Part shown: positions 43,201 to 52,035 of the stretch, piece by piece
How positions within the stretch are numbered: the first letter of the stretch is position 1
Layout of the letters: every line of letters begins with the position of its first letter
Origin: Paenibacillus_E sp052115445
GTDB taxonomy: Bacteria > Bacillota > Bacilli > Paenibacillales > NBRC-103111
Length of the DNA stretch: 64,000 bases
NCBI RefSeq assembly: GCF_052115445.1
Contig: NZ_JBFRGR010000010.1
Location: 124,001-188,000 of the forward strand
Direction of reading: 5' to 3'
Notes under the pieces: generated by a model
Databases searched by the model: none
Told to the model about the DNA's origin: nothing
Seen by the model: the letters and a program-made list of their open reading frames with translations, nothing else
Made by a program: the position numbers and the translations under genes

Positions 43201-45828
43201 GGAACGTTGCTTTCAACACCCATACAACAGAGAAGCACAGAAAATAGAGAAGTTGTTCGTTTATTACGCACTACTTTACGCCAATCCGGAATAAGCAACA
43301 ACAGGATGGCAGATCCACAACAGTCTGGTTTACGAGAGGACCATGCAGGTTCGGGTCCACAAGGGATGACAATCCGCCAAACCTTAGCTGCAGAAATCGC
43401 AGCAAAGGTAGCACAAAGCAGCTTGACCTTCGTGAATTCAAGCAAAGCGGCCATGAATGGCCCTCAGTTGCTTCAACGCAGATTACGCCAACCAGTTAGT
43501 TTGGTGCAAGAGGGTGGCAGTCTGATTTCAACAGAAGCGTCGAGGGAGAATAGGCTTCACAGTGCTGTGGGAGCAAGTGAAATACAACCAAGTGTCAGTG
43601 AACAGGCTACTGACAAACCAACGAATGAAACAGCGGTTGTTGGGATCGTTCAGCCAGCTAGTTATATTCCTCTTGATATAGTTAGGAGAGCAGGAAGCCC
43701 ATCTCGAGTTAATCAGGTGAAGGAGCAGCAAGCTAGTATACAGCGAAAAATCGACTTAGGACAGTTTATAGCTCGAAAACCAAACCTTAGCTCTCGCAAC
43801 CAATCATCTTCAACAAGCAGCGAGGGTGATTCTACGATTGCGCGCACAACTGGTGCATGGATGAGAAGTCAGCTTACGCTACGGGCCGGGCGAATCGAGA
43901 ATGGTACGGTAACAAGACGAGCTAGTGAATCACATGATACGCAGTCATTGGAAATGACTAGTGGTGCACAGCAAAGAAACGTGCAGCAGTTAGCTGATGC
44001 NGATCTGAAGGACGAGAGACAGTCGAATAGCGTTGAAGGCGTTGAACGAACAAGAGAAGCTGTGACAGGGGAAGTAGGAGCACGCGCTTTTTCGGTCAGT
44101 GAGAATCCAATTTCAACTAGCAGAATGACTGATGCACATATTGAACCACAAAATTCCGATGCTGCTACACAGATCCAATTGAGCCGAATAGATGGCGAGG
44201 TCGACACACAATTTAACCAGCCGGCAAGAGAGGTTGTGCGAGGGCAGCTTGTACAACAACCGACTTTTGTTGAAAATAGCAGACAATCGAATCCGAACAA
44301 CAAATTTGAACACCTCCTGCAAGCCAGAAGTATAAGCAACTCAGTATTAGGAAAGCTCGTTCAGCGTTCACTAGGGAGTACGAACGGCCTTCAGGTAAGA
44401 AGAGCTAATCAAGCAGCAGACAACGTTCAATCACCTAGAGTAATAGGTGAAAGTGAATTCGCACGTAGAAATCTCGTGCAAAGATCATCTGAGAACGAAA
44501 TTAGGCGGAATGCAGGACAAGTTGCTATACGTGGGACTGAAGGACGGATGGACAGAACGGTTGATTCAGCGCCGATTCGTTCCGTGCAACGCGCTTCTGG
44601 TAGATCAACAGGTTCATCTCCGATTAATCGATCTGTTGATCTTACAAACCATCAGACGCTTAGTCAGAATATGTTGGGAAGTTCGAACCGGATATCAGGT
44701 ACAGCAGGTATTGGTACTGGCAATCTAATTCAACGGGCGAGTGAGAGTAGAATTAGGCAATTAATCAATAAAGCATCTGCCCAGGATATCAGGCAAGGAG
44801 TTTTGCAGGGGGCTGATGGTGAAGTATCACCAAGTCGTAGAGCAATGAACTGGACCCGGGCGCAAGCCGAACATCTTCAGCGACGCATAGTCGTCGATGG
44901 CAGTGAGCGAGCGCCTATGCGGGAAGCACATGGTTCGGAGCATCGCTTGGAAGCGGAACGCTTGCAAGTGGATTCGGCGGAGCAAACCATCAGGGCAATG
45001 GTGAGCGCGCAGGTAGAAGAGCGCGCACAAGGGTTAGAGCCTGCGGCCGCTTCGCGGGCCGCAGAGACGGTCTCGGTCGCGCGCGCCGCACGCGTGCCGA
45101 GGGCTCGCCAGAGCACGAGCATGACACCGCGTGTCATGCCGCTGCTGGCGAGCAGCGCAGGAGCGCTTCGCGCTGCTCCTGCGGGGATGGCTGCGGCTTC
45201 GCCTGCCGCAGCGGAACACCGACTGCCCGCCCGCGGGACGGGCAGTCTTATACAGGCGGCTTCCTCTGGCGGAGCCGCCGCAGCAACAGCTGGCGCGCTG
45301 AGCGGCGCCAGCATCACGAACAGCAGCAGCCAAGGCTGGGCTGCTGCTGCATTAACCAAGCCGCTGCCCACGCAGGTGCAGCGGCTTGCCAGAACCGTCG
45401 GCGGCATGCAGGGCAGCGCCGACCTGCACCAAGGCACGCCAGTGATGAGCGTGCCGATGCAGTCCCGCACGCAGCAGCCGTCCATTGGCGCAAGCCACCA
45501 AGGCACAGCAATGATAAGCGTGCCGATGCAATCAGCAAGTCAAGAGCATCTCGCTTCACCACTCAGCATGCTGGAGCATAAACAAGCACCAACGAGTCAG
45601 CTTGCGAACGCGCCGCTCGACATGGACTGGCTGCGCACCAAAACGAGCGCAGACTCAGAACCAACACCAACAGTGCCAGTCGATCAGACGCCGCCGGAGC
45701 TAAGTGAAGAACAGCTGAAAGAGCTGATTAAACAGCTTCCACAGCTAGATATCTCCAAAATCGCGGACAAAGTGTACCGCGAAATCGAGAAAAAAATGAA
45801 ATTCGAACGGCAACGCCGAGGTATATAA
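40282..45828 (+). CDS. giant Gln/Ser/Arg-rich eCIS protein, candidate tape measure
   Basis: An 1848-residue protein located between the second tube gene and the LysM tube-initiator gene. It begins with a conserved-looking 110-residue basic/helical part (NRGNKKKGSLRFAE-like start, then GKYGFDRNNYLGMFALIF), has two AT-hook-like basic clusters (near residues 153 and 687), a Gln/Glu/Arg coiled-coil stretch (about 513-673), many LVQRSS-type degenerate repeats, an Ala-rich segment (about 1590-1690) and ends LSEEQLKELIKQLPQLDISKIADKVYREIEKKM-type helix (given in outline), with FERQRRGI at the terminus. The end motif recalls tail-length or baseplate-linking proteins. No signal peptide or enzyme motif. 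If helical throughout it could span about 277 nm. Role as tape measure is inference; cargo or scaffold is the alternative. One base (near 44001) is undetermined. Confidence 0.75.
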   Translation: MNSRQSHKPRGNKKKGSLRFAEGKRTNTVGQTSRQAKQFASGIMGKYGFDRNNYLGMFALIFKGKGLLTDKEIASIKDPNDRAWILQLQLQLQSLKHPESAPLITKQQTIQQIQKLVQQSGYRLPKQVLIDESLQDDKRVSSEHMSAAVDAPVKKKRGRKSKKEKELAAQILAEQEMIHAAKRNLAQSNQETINVVNKRNSPIMQRSMRQLVASIGMLAHSTSSKMNQPSPMVNGVQHTGHRTNSSQKTVNLLYKQTLRDNKDNGLVRLSEQDGHPTARANHSNVAQHVEAIRSTSVWLEQFQSGKLSLGRNDDEAGARLSRQSMLQSNPSFLNVAKLILQEVTQTPMSHRGLTQQGSHKMSDSEMPRSSSTDSQTIGIRRSLKLGEGPFSEESSPGTVRFIRSLLSKHAEGQDAQVSKRQPAEQDQVEGSIRTRRSESSIAKGFLSSSLQPMAINAASLTSKLPRSMHASASPSTPSRSRNRGVDTSTKIWRTTGDQQEDAKPQPSSHVLQEQGTLTEVVQRLQQERNEIRLQEAALSQSPVIEQLRIQQEQQEVQQRVQREELQGQQEVLQRIQRVEPREQQEAHEQFTQAQSQISQENEQTTNLVRERERQDFQQRQVRENHQELPELHATQNNQVVGLQREPQVSLGAQVNLEEPVQQAKLEQQKQGVDIAESVILQPLEQPVKRKRGRPRKNSSVQQTNTETTKETIVGSSEIAPTPMDEQSLEKTTSDSETVGLPEQERVASEPVQVVTAYPSQVYRKPALMENRPKAQKIQSNENWLQQLVTIQRQPSSNNDFSIRSTNSVNKDGLQVVTNKASAQLSVNVVKPDIGSDVLARSTSKLRDQRIGESAIVPRNTSRTSIGKEQRGSNRLHRQQGNRSVDSQSLPIQREQDVSESKPQRAIPVETRLRDEFLPSAATQGLQEDKTRQHPIKQEDQIQSNRLVVSDKQPTEKLTSEISAKMAEASVRSIGTLLSTPIQQRSTENREVVRLLRTTLRQSGISNNRMADPQQSGLREDHAGSGPQGMTIRQTLAAEIAAKVAQSSLTFVNSSKAAMNGPQLLQRRLRQPVSLVQEGGSLISTEASRENRLHSAVGASEIQPSVSEQATDKPTNETAVVGIVQPASYIPLDIVRRAGSPSRVNQVKEQQASIQRKIDLGQFIARKPNLSSRNQSSSTSSEGDSTIARTTGAWMRSQLTLRAGRIENGTVTRRASESHDTQSLEMTSGAQQRNVQQLADXDLKDERQSNSVEGVERTREAVTGEVGARAFSVSENPISTSRMTDAHIEPQNSDAATQIQLSRIDGEVDTQFNQPAREVVRGQLVQQPTFVENSRQSNPNNKFEHLLQARSISNSVLGKLVQRSLGSTNGLQVRRANQAADNVQSPRVIGESEFARRNLVQRSSENEIRRNAGQVAIRGTEGRMDRTVDSAPIRSVQRASGRSTGSSPINRSVDLTNHQTLSQNMLGSSNRISGTAGIGTGNLIQRASESRIRQLINKASAQDIRQGVLQGADGEVSPSRRAMNWTRAQAEHLQRRIVVDGSERAPMREAHGSEHRLEAERLQVDSAEQTIRAMVSAQVEERAQGLEPAAASRAAETVSVARAARVPRARQSTSMTPRVMPLLASSAGALRAAPAGMAAASPAAAEHRLPARGTGSLIQAASSGGAAAATAGALSGASITNSSSQGWAAAALTKPLPTQVQRLARTVGGMQGSADLHQGTPVMSVPMQSRTQQPSIGASHQGTAMISVPMQSASQEHLASPLSMLEHKQAPTSQLANAPLDMDWLRTKTSADSEPTPTVPVDQTPPELSEEQLKELIKQLPQLDISKIADKVYREIEKKMKFERQRRGI

Positions 45829-45972
45829 GTTTCACATAGTAAGTCGGCTATATAGCTCTATATGAAGTGGAGTTAGTCGATAAAACCGACTAACACCATC
45901 ACAATGTACTCGCACCAAGAAAACGGTGTAGCCAGTTATTTTATATCAATATGACAGAAAGGACAGATTCCT

Positions 45973-46599
45973 ATGGCACTCAAGAAAGCAATGATTATCG
46001 TTCACAAAGGCAGTAAAACCGAAAATGTACAGGTCATGTTCAATCCGGGCGAGTATACAATCGACACTGGTAATGAGTATTCTTGGAAAACAGTGCCGGG
46101 TCTGTCCATGCCAATCGCTCAATTCGTGAGCGGGGGGACGTCGTCACTCACCATGGATTTTTTCTTTGACACCTATGAAAAAGGGACAGACGTCCGTCAG
46201 TTGACGACGAAAATTTCAGGACTACTTGATGTTGAGAAGGAGATCCATGCACCGCCACTTTGCCGGTTTGTATGGGGCTCCTTGGATTTCAAGGGAGTCG
46301 TTGTGAATGTGAATCAGCATTTTACCATGTTCTTGGATACAGGCATTCCAGTTCGCGCTAAGCTGAAGGTGACGTTTAAATCTACCCTAAGCAAGAAAGA
46401 TCAACTGAAGCAAATTCCGCGTCATTCGGCAGATCGAACGAAGTTGAAGATGCTTAACCAAGGCGATCAACTGTGGACGATAGCTGCTAATGAGTACGAG
46501 GATCCAACGATGTGGCGAGAAATTGCCAAGGCGAATGGGATCGATAATCCAATGAAAGTAGCCACGGGACGCCGCATTTCAGTTCCGCGGTTGGATTAA
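45973..46599 (+). CDS. LysM-containing tube initiator (Pvc7-like)
   Basis: A 208-residue protein with a CIS-tube N-terminal domain (VQVMFNPGEYTIDTGNEYSW, FDTYEKGTDVRQL, VVVNVNQHFTMFLDTGIPVRAKL) and a C-terminal LysM domain (NQGDQLWTIAANEYEDPTMW). It matches eCIS proteins that begin the tube at the hub. AAAGGA precedes the ATG. Confidence 0.9.
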   Translation: MALKKAMIIVHKGSKTENVQVMFNPGEYTIDTGNEYSWKTVPGLSMPIAQFVSGGTSSLTMDFFFDTYEKGTDVRQLTTKISGLLDVEKEIHAPPLCRFVWGSLDFKGVVVNVNQHFTMFLDTGIPVRAKLKVTFKSTLSKKDQLKQIPRHSADRTKLKMLNQGDQLWTIAANEYEDPTMWREIAKANGIDNPMKVATGRRISVPRLD

Positions 46600-46603
46600 G
46601 CCG

Positions 46604-47692
46604 ATGGCCTTAGATCTGGATACGAGTTCTTTTACCTTTGACGACCTGGCCAAAAAATATGGTGATTTTTACGCCCCTTATTACGATATTAAAGTGGATG
46701 GCACGAAATTGTCGGATGATATCGCACTAGATAATCTACGTGTGGAGACAACGATTGATGGTACGGCAGACTCTTTTTCTTTTCGAGTAGCTAACGCATA
46801 CGATATTACAAAGAATGATTTCCAATGGCTATCTACCTTCACATTAGGTAAAGCCATTGATATTGGCTTAGGTTATGTAGATAAATTCACACCTGTTTTT
46901 ACGGGACAAATTACTTCCGTCGTTGTAGATTTTCCAGAAGACGGCGCCCCTGGTCTCGTTGTGCGTGGGATGGATATTTCTTATCTCATGATGAAAGGGA
47001 CGAAGTCTCGCTCTTGGAATAAGAAGAAATACAGTGACGTCGTTGAAGAGATTGCCAAAACATATGGGTTCAAAACAAACGTGGATGCCACAACAACGGA
47101 ATTTCCGGCACTTTCACAGAGTCAGATCAATGACTATCACTTCATTCAAAATTTAGCGAATTTAGTTAACTATGATTTCTTCGTTGTGGGGAAAAATTTG
47201 TATTTCCGTAAGCCATTAACGGCCATGACTGCCGTGATGACGCTGGAAATGGGGAAGACACTCCGCAGTTTAATGATAGATCACAATTTAGCCGAGCAAA
47301 TTACGGGTGTAACCGTGCGAGCTTGGGATAATAAAGAATTAAAAGTCATCGAAGGCAAGTCTGCCAGCGTGACGAAGCTCGGAAGCAACAGCAAAACAGG
47401 CAAGGATATTTTAGGCTCAAAAGGTGAATTCATCGAGCATATGTATACGAATGTAACTTCTGTGGAGGAAGCGAAAAGCTACGCAGATGCGATATTAAAT
47501 CGCCGAGCTATGAAGCTGGTTAGCGGCAGCGGGGAATGCATTGGGATTCCAGAGATTCGCGCCGGACGCTATATCAAGCTCAGTGGTGTTGGCAAGACGT
47601 TTGACCAATCGTATTATATTACGGGAGCGACCCACATTTTCGATGATGAAGGTTATACAACTCGTTTTCAACTGGGAGGGAATGCGGTCTAA
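46604..47692 (+). CDS. baseplate hub protein, gpD/gp27-like
   Basis: A 362-residue protein like phage late control gene D and the first part of Pvc8: SFTFDDLAKKYGDFYAPYYDIKV, FSFRVANAYDITKND, GQITSVVVDFPEDGAPGLVVRGMD and the final AIRAGRYIKLSGVGKTF-like barrel. It forms the trimeric hub carrying the spike. It starts four bases after the LysM gene and its stop overlaps the next start by one base (TAATG), so it is strongly coupled. Confidence 0.9.
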   Translation: MALDLDTSSFTFDDLAKKYGDFYAPYYDIKVDGTKLSDDIALDNLRVETTIDGTADSFSFRVANAYDITKNDFQWLSTFTLGKAIDIGLGYVDKFTPVFTGQITSVVVDFPEDGAPGLVVRGMDISYLMMKGTKSRSWNKKKYSDVVEEIAKTYGFKTNVDATTTEFPALSQSQINDYHFIQNLANLVNYDFFVVGKNLYFRKPLTAMTAVMTLEMGKTLRSLMIDHNLAEQITGVTVRAWDNKELKVIEGKSASVTKLGSNSKTGKDILGSKGEFIEHMYTNVTSVEEAKSYADAILNRRAMKLVSGSGECIGIPEIRAGRYIKLSGVGKTFDQSYYITGATHIFDDEGYTTRFQLGGNAV

Positions 47693-48417
47693 TGTTCAAA
47701 ACTCCCGATATAACAATTGGTGGTATATCCGACTTTGCCAGCCAGAAGATTGGCGGCGTCATGGTGGCTGTGGTTACGAATAACACCGATCCTGATAAAA
47801 TGGGGCGTGTGAAGCTTAAGCTGCCGATGCAAGAAACCGAAACGGAGACAGACTGGGTCCGTATCGCGACGTTAATGGGCGGTAAAAACATGGGCAGTCT
47901 TTTTATTCCTGAGGTGGGAGATGAGGTGTTGGTTGCCTTTCATATGGGTGAACTTCGAATGCCTTTCGTTATCGGAATGCTGTGGAATCCTAAAAATATG
48001 CCTCCTCCTCCAGCAGATAAAAATGATCTGCGCATGATCAAGACACGTTCCGGTCATGAGCTTTCCTTCAATGATAAAAGCGGTGATGAGAGTATCACGC
48101 TAAAGACGAAAAAAGGTCAAATCATTGAACTAAAGGACAAAGATGACAGTATTTCGATTGCTGACTCCAGCGGGAACAATAAGATTCTGATTAAAGGCGG
48201 ATCGGCGAATGAAATTTCGGTCGTCAGCCAAACTTCGAAGATCACTTTGAACGCCAAGGGCGAGGTCGGCATTGAAAGTACGAAAGAAATCAAAATTAAA
48301 TCTACACAAATTAACATAGAAGCATCCGCTACCATGGCGCTGAAGGCAGGGGCAACACTGGACCTGAAGTCAGATGGGATCATTAACATCAAAGGTAGTA
48401 TGGTGAAAATTAACTAG
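47692..48417 (+). CDS. spike/baseplate assembly protein, gpV/gp5 OB-fold type
   Basis: A 241-residue protein with a gp5-like OB domain (VMVAVVTNNTDPDKMGRVKLKLP, GGKNMGSLFIPEVGDEVLVAF) and a C-terminal beta-helix of repeating strands (KITLNAKGEVGIESTKEIKIK) that ends bluntly in INIKGSMVKIN. Together with the hub it gives the VgrG-like spike split over two genes. No separate PAAR tip gene was found. Confidence 0.9.
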   Translation: MFKTPDITIGGISDFASQKIGGVMVAVVTNNTDPDKMGRVKLKLPMQETETETDWVRIATLMGGKNMGSLFIPEVGDEVLVAFHMGELRMPFVIGMLWNPKNMPPPPADKNDLRMIKTRSGHELSFNDKSGDESITLKTKKGQIIELKDKDDSISIADSSGNNKILIKGGSANEISVVSQTSKITLNAKGEVGIESTKEIKIKSTQINIEASATMALKAGATLDLKSDGIINIKGSMVKIN

Positions 48418-48450
48418 TGTCAAAATCAATTAGCGAGAGGGCGTGGCGAG

Positions 48451-48852
48451 ATGTCGGAAGCATTTTTGGGACGAGGATGGAAATTTCCGATTCAGGTTGA
48501 TCCTGCAACAGGAAGAATCCGAATGTCCGAGTATGAGGAAGACATCGCTGAAGCGATTCGCGTCATTTTGGGCACCACACAAGGTGAACGCGTCATGCGC
48601 CCTGCTTTTGGGTGCGGCGTTCAGGAATTTATTTTCGGTTTAACCGATGATACGACGCTTCATTTGCTGCAAACGAATATTGAAGAAGCCATTCGCAACT
48701 GGGAGCCGAGGGTTCACGAGGTTGAAGTGAAAGCCATTCCAGAAGCGGATGACCCCGCTAAAGTCATGATTCATATTGCTTATCAAGTACGTACAACGAA
48801 CAACTTGTTTAACCAAGTTTATCCGTTTTATTTATTTGAAGGTTCCAAATAG
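48451..48852 (+). CDS. baseplate wedge protein gp25-like (Pvc9)
   Basis: A 133-residue gp25/GPW family protein: GRGWKFPIQVDPATGRI, SEYEEDIAEAIRVILGTTQGERVMRPAFGCGV and ATRVHEVEVKAIP-like end. The EPR-type core (here NWEPRVHEVEV) is present. It clamps the sheath to the baseplate. The ATG follows GAGAGGGCG. Confidence 0.92.
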   Translation: MSEAFLGRGWKFPIQVDPATGRIRMSEYEEDIAEAIRVILGTTQGERVMRPAFGCGVQEFIFGLTDDTTLHLLQTNIEEAIRNWEPRVHEVEVKAIPEADDPAKVMIHIAYQVRTTNNLFNQVYPFYLFEGSK

Positions 48853-48901
48853 AAAGAGGATGCGGAAGCGATGACGATACGTGCAGAGAGGAGGTGGAGC
48901 T

Positions 48902-51900
48902 GTGCAACCTCCCAAAATTGATCCCAGAGACATACCTGATCTGATCGCCCAAATGAAGGAAATGGCGCCGTATTATACGCCGGAGTGGCGATTTACACCT
49001 GAGAATCCAGATCCGGGTTCAGCCTTATTCCTGATGTTTGCGGATATGTTTCACGACAATATTAAACGATTGAATCGAGTACCGACGAAGAACCTGATCT
49101 CTTTTCTAAACATGTTCGATGTCACGCTGCTTCCAGCAAGACCGGCTAGCAGTTACCTGACATTTGCATTAAATGAAGGAACGAAAGAATCTGTGTTTAT
49201 TTCGGCGGGNACACAAATTGCCGCTTCAATAGAGGCCGATACGATTCTATATGAAACGGCACGCAGCGCCTTGCTGACGCCGGCCGTTCTCTCGAGTATG
49301 TATGTGACGAGTCGTAAACAGGATATCATTGTCCGGATCACGGATGACTTCTTACTTGCTAGTCGTCAAGGTTACGCGATGCCGAAGAAGCTATTCCGGT
49401 TGCAGGATGGAGACAATTTACAGGCGCATGCCTTGTATTTGGAGCACAGTTCCCTTTTCACGGTAACCAACCCGGCACAGATTGAGATCGAATTCCGTAA
49501 TTCGACGAAACGGTTTGAGGAGTTCGGGATGGTGAGTCAACTCGCAGATCCCGAGCTTACGGAATGGCTGTATGCAACAGCCCATGGTTGGAAAGCATTT
49601 GATGCCGTCAAGGCGCAGGGCAATCGGGTTATTTTGCTCAAAAGTGTCCGTGAAGAGCTTGCGCTCAAAGAAGTGAATGGCCAAAGCGGTCGCTGGATTC
49701 AATGCCGATTAAAGCCACTCCAATCTGGTGGTACGACGCTTGCGGACAGCAGGCTTTCTATGGATCATATCTCTTTCAAAACAGACTATGTAGATACACT
49801 CGAAACGGGCGGTATTCAGCCTGATCAAATGTTTTACAATGATATTGATGCGGATCCTTCGGGGTTCTATCCATTTGGTGATCAATTCGCTCTATATGGC
49901 TCCTTTTATATTGGCAGTCAGGAAGTGTTTACGAAAACCAATGGTGACATTAAGTTGAGCTTCGGGCTGCAGGCGATTGAGAATCGTTTTGGGGCGGAAA
50001 ACGCAGATCAAGTTGACTGGAAAATGGTCATGAAGAAGAACAAGTTCGATAAAGCACCTGTTGTGCATGTGACAGTTCTTCAAGTGGCTTGGGAATATTG
50101 GAACGGAACAACGTGGGTGCGGCTTGATGTGGGCAAGGATGCGGAGAAGCTCTTCTACTACCCCGTGCAGCAAAAGGTTCGCAAGGAGGTTGAGTTCCGC
50201 TGTCCGCCTGATCTTCAGGCTACCTATGTGAACGGGAATGAGAATCGCTGGATCCGAGCACGGATCTTACATATCGAAAATGCGTATATCGCGCAGGCTT
50301 TATATTTATCACCTTGGATTGACGACGTAGCTCTGACGTACGAATATGAGGATCGTCTGTATCAAGCAGATCGTTGTTTGTCCTTCAATAACACAGTTTT
50401 CGAGGAACGGACCAAACATAGCCGTCAATTGGCAGGCGGATTTGAACCTTTCCAGCCTTTGGAAGGCAACCATCCAGCGTTATGTTTCTCTTTTGATACA
50501 CCGCCTGTGAAAGGTCCTATTTCGATATTCGTCTCGATCAAACAACAACGATTCTCGGAGCATGACGTCCCTATGTTAGAGTGGGAGTATTTGCGAGCAG
50601 GTTTGCTCCCAGGTACGCCACCGGAGTGGGTGGCACTCAAGGTTATCGATGAAACGAATGGTTTGACGCAAAGCGGCACAGTGCAGTTCGTGGGTCCATC
50701 TGATTATGCAGGCGCTTCACTATTCGGTCAAGAGGGCTACTGGATTCGGGCTACGAATCGGGATGATATCTATGATGATGTGACGGGGCGTGTACAGATT
50801 CCGACGATTCAAGGCGTATATATAAATACGGTTCATGTCCTCCAGCAGGAGACGATTACAGGTGAAGTTCCTGAGGTCAAAGGACTGGAAGAAACGGAAT
50901 ATCAGCTCAGCAGACAAGGAATCGTATCTGAGGAAATATGGGTGGATGAGACGGAGTTCATTACAGAAGAGGATATCTCCGAGTACGAGTTATCTGGAAC
51001 GCCACTCATGGACATTCGCCGGGATTCAGAGGGCAATATTCTGCAGGTATGGGTTCGTTGGACCTCTGTTCGTGATTTGACGTTATCGAGCAACCGAGAT
51101 CGGCATTATGTGATTGATCATACCTTTGGACGCATACGTGTAGGGGATGGTGTTCACGGGATGCACCCGCCGAAGGGCGGACTCGAGCAAATGAAAGTTA
51201 CCTACCAAGTTACAATGGGCCAAATCGGCAATGTCGCTGCTCGTCAGATCAATCAGATGCAGGATTCGATTGCTTTCGTGGGTGAGGTGTATAACCCTGA
51301 GCCCGCGTCGGGTGGCTGTCAGGCCGAGAAACTGGAGTCTGCGCTAGTCCGAGGGCCAGAGATGTTGAAGCATCGTAACCGAGCTGTTTCGTCCAAAGAT
51401 TACGAGTGGCTGGCTAGAGAAGCCTATCCGAACATTGCGAAGGTGACGTGTATTCCGAATCGGAATGCGTATATGCAGAAAGAAATCGGAGCGATGACGC
51501 TTGTTATTTTGCCAAAAGAAGGCCAACAGGGCAGTTCAACGTTTCCTGAGCTGAAAAAACAAGTAGAACGATTCATTCTGGGGCGTGCCTCAAGCCTGGT
51601 TGCTTTCCCGGAACGCTTGCAGGTTATTGAGCCGGTGTATATGGAAATATCGGTTTCAGCTATTGTCGCTGTTGAGGGAATGGACACGGTCGTTCTCACG
51701 GAAATTCAGGCGATTGAGAAATTAAATCGATTCCTTGACCCGTTAACGGGCAATTTTGACAATAAAGGTTGGGCCATCGGTGCGCAGATTCACCCTTCCG
51801 TCTTTTACGCGTTGTTGAAATCGATTCGGGCAATTAGCCATGTCGAAAAGCTGTATATGACCGTATTCAAAATTGAAGACGGCGAGCGCGTGGAGCTGGA

Positions 51901-51976
51901 TGTTAATCGTCTGCCTTCGCTGCCACATAGCATTATTGTGAGCGGAAAGCACAAGGTGGTTGTGAACGTACTTTAG
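48902..51976 (+). CDS. baseplate J-like protein 1 (Pvc11-like)
   Basis: A 1024-residue baseplate wedge protein. GTG 48902 follows AGGAGG and gives VQPPKIDPRDIPDLIAQM. The first part PYYTPEWRFTPENPDPGSALF is typical; a baseplate_J core follows near residues 760-960 (FGRIRVGDGVHGMHPPKG, ALVRGPEMLKHRNRAVSSKDYEWLAREAYPNIAKV). Insert domains in the middle enlarge it. One base near 49210 is undetermined. It is followed by the second J-like gene. Confidence 0.9.
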   Translation: MQPPKIDPRDIPDLIAQMKEMAPYYTPEWRFTPENPDPGSALFLMFADMFHDNIKRLNRVPTKNLISFLNMFDVTLLPARPASSYLTFALNEGTKESVFISAXTQIAASIEADTILYETARSALLTPAVLSSMYVTSRKQDIIVRITDDFLLASRQGYAMPKKLFRLQDGDNLQAHALYLEHSSLFTVTNPAQIEIEFRNSTKRFEEFGMVSQLADPELTEWLYATAHGWKAFDAVKAQGNRVILLKSVREELALKEVNGQSGRWIQCRLKPLQSGGTTLADSRLSMDHISFKTDYVDTLETGGIQPDQMFYNDIDADPSGFYPFGDQFALYGSFYIGSQEVFTKTNGDIKLSFGLQAIENRFGAENADQVDWKMVMKKNKFDKAPVVHVTVLQVAWEYWNGTTWVRLDVGKDAEKLFYYPVQQKVRKEVEFRCPPDLQATYVNGNENRWIRARILHIENAYIAQALYLSPWIDDVALTYEYEDRLYQADRCLSFNNTVFEERTKHSRQLAGGFEPFQPLEGNHPALCFSFDTPPVKGPISIFVSIKQQRFSEHDVPMLEWEYLRAGLLPGTPPEWVALKVIDETNGLTQSGTVQFVGPSDYAGASLFGQEGYWIRATNRDDIYDDVTGRVQIPTIQGVYINTVHVLQQETITGEVPEVKGLEETEYQLSRQGIVSEEIWVDETEFITEEDISEYELSGTPLMDIRRDSEGNILQVWVRWTSVRDLTLSSNRDRHYVIDHTFGRIRVGDGVHGMHPPKGGLEQMKVTYQVTMGQIGNVAARQINQMQDSIAFVGEVYNPEPASGGCQAEKLESALVRGPEMLKHRNRAVSSKDYEWLAREAYPNIAKVTCIPNRNAYMQKEIGAMTLVILPKEGQQGSSTFPELKKQVERFILGRASSLVAFPERLQVIEPVYMEISVSAIVAVEGMDTVVLTEIQAIEKLNRFLDPLTGNFDNKGWAIGAQIHPSVFYALLKSIRAISHVEKLYMTVFKIEDGERVELDVNRLPSLPHSIIVSGKHKVVVNVL

Positions 51977-51999
51977 GAAATAGATGATATTACGATGCT

Positions 52000-52017
52000 A
52001 GTTTTCAAACGAAAACT
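52000..52017 (+). promoter_or_regulatory. leader hairpin identical in stem to that at 40248
   Basis: AGTTTTC and GAAAACT pair around AAAC and are followed by TTTTAGGAGG, the ribosome binding site of the next gene. Confidence 0.65.
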
Positions 52018-52035
52018 TTTAGGAGGTGAGCACAA

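Noticed and set aside
44877..45562. Open frames antisense to the GC-rich Ala segment of the giant protein
   Set aside because: Shadow frames of a GC-rich stretch, with Ala/Arg/Cys-rich products and no start signals.
48871..48921. 16-codon ORF overlapping the first baseplate J start
   Set aside because: No ribosome binding site and its sequence is determined by the AGGAGG site and start of the true gene.
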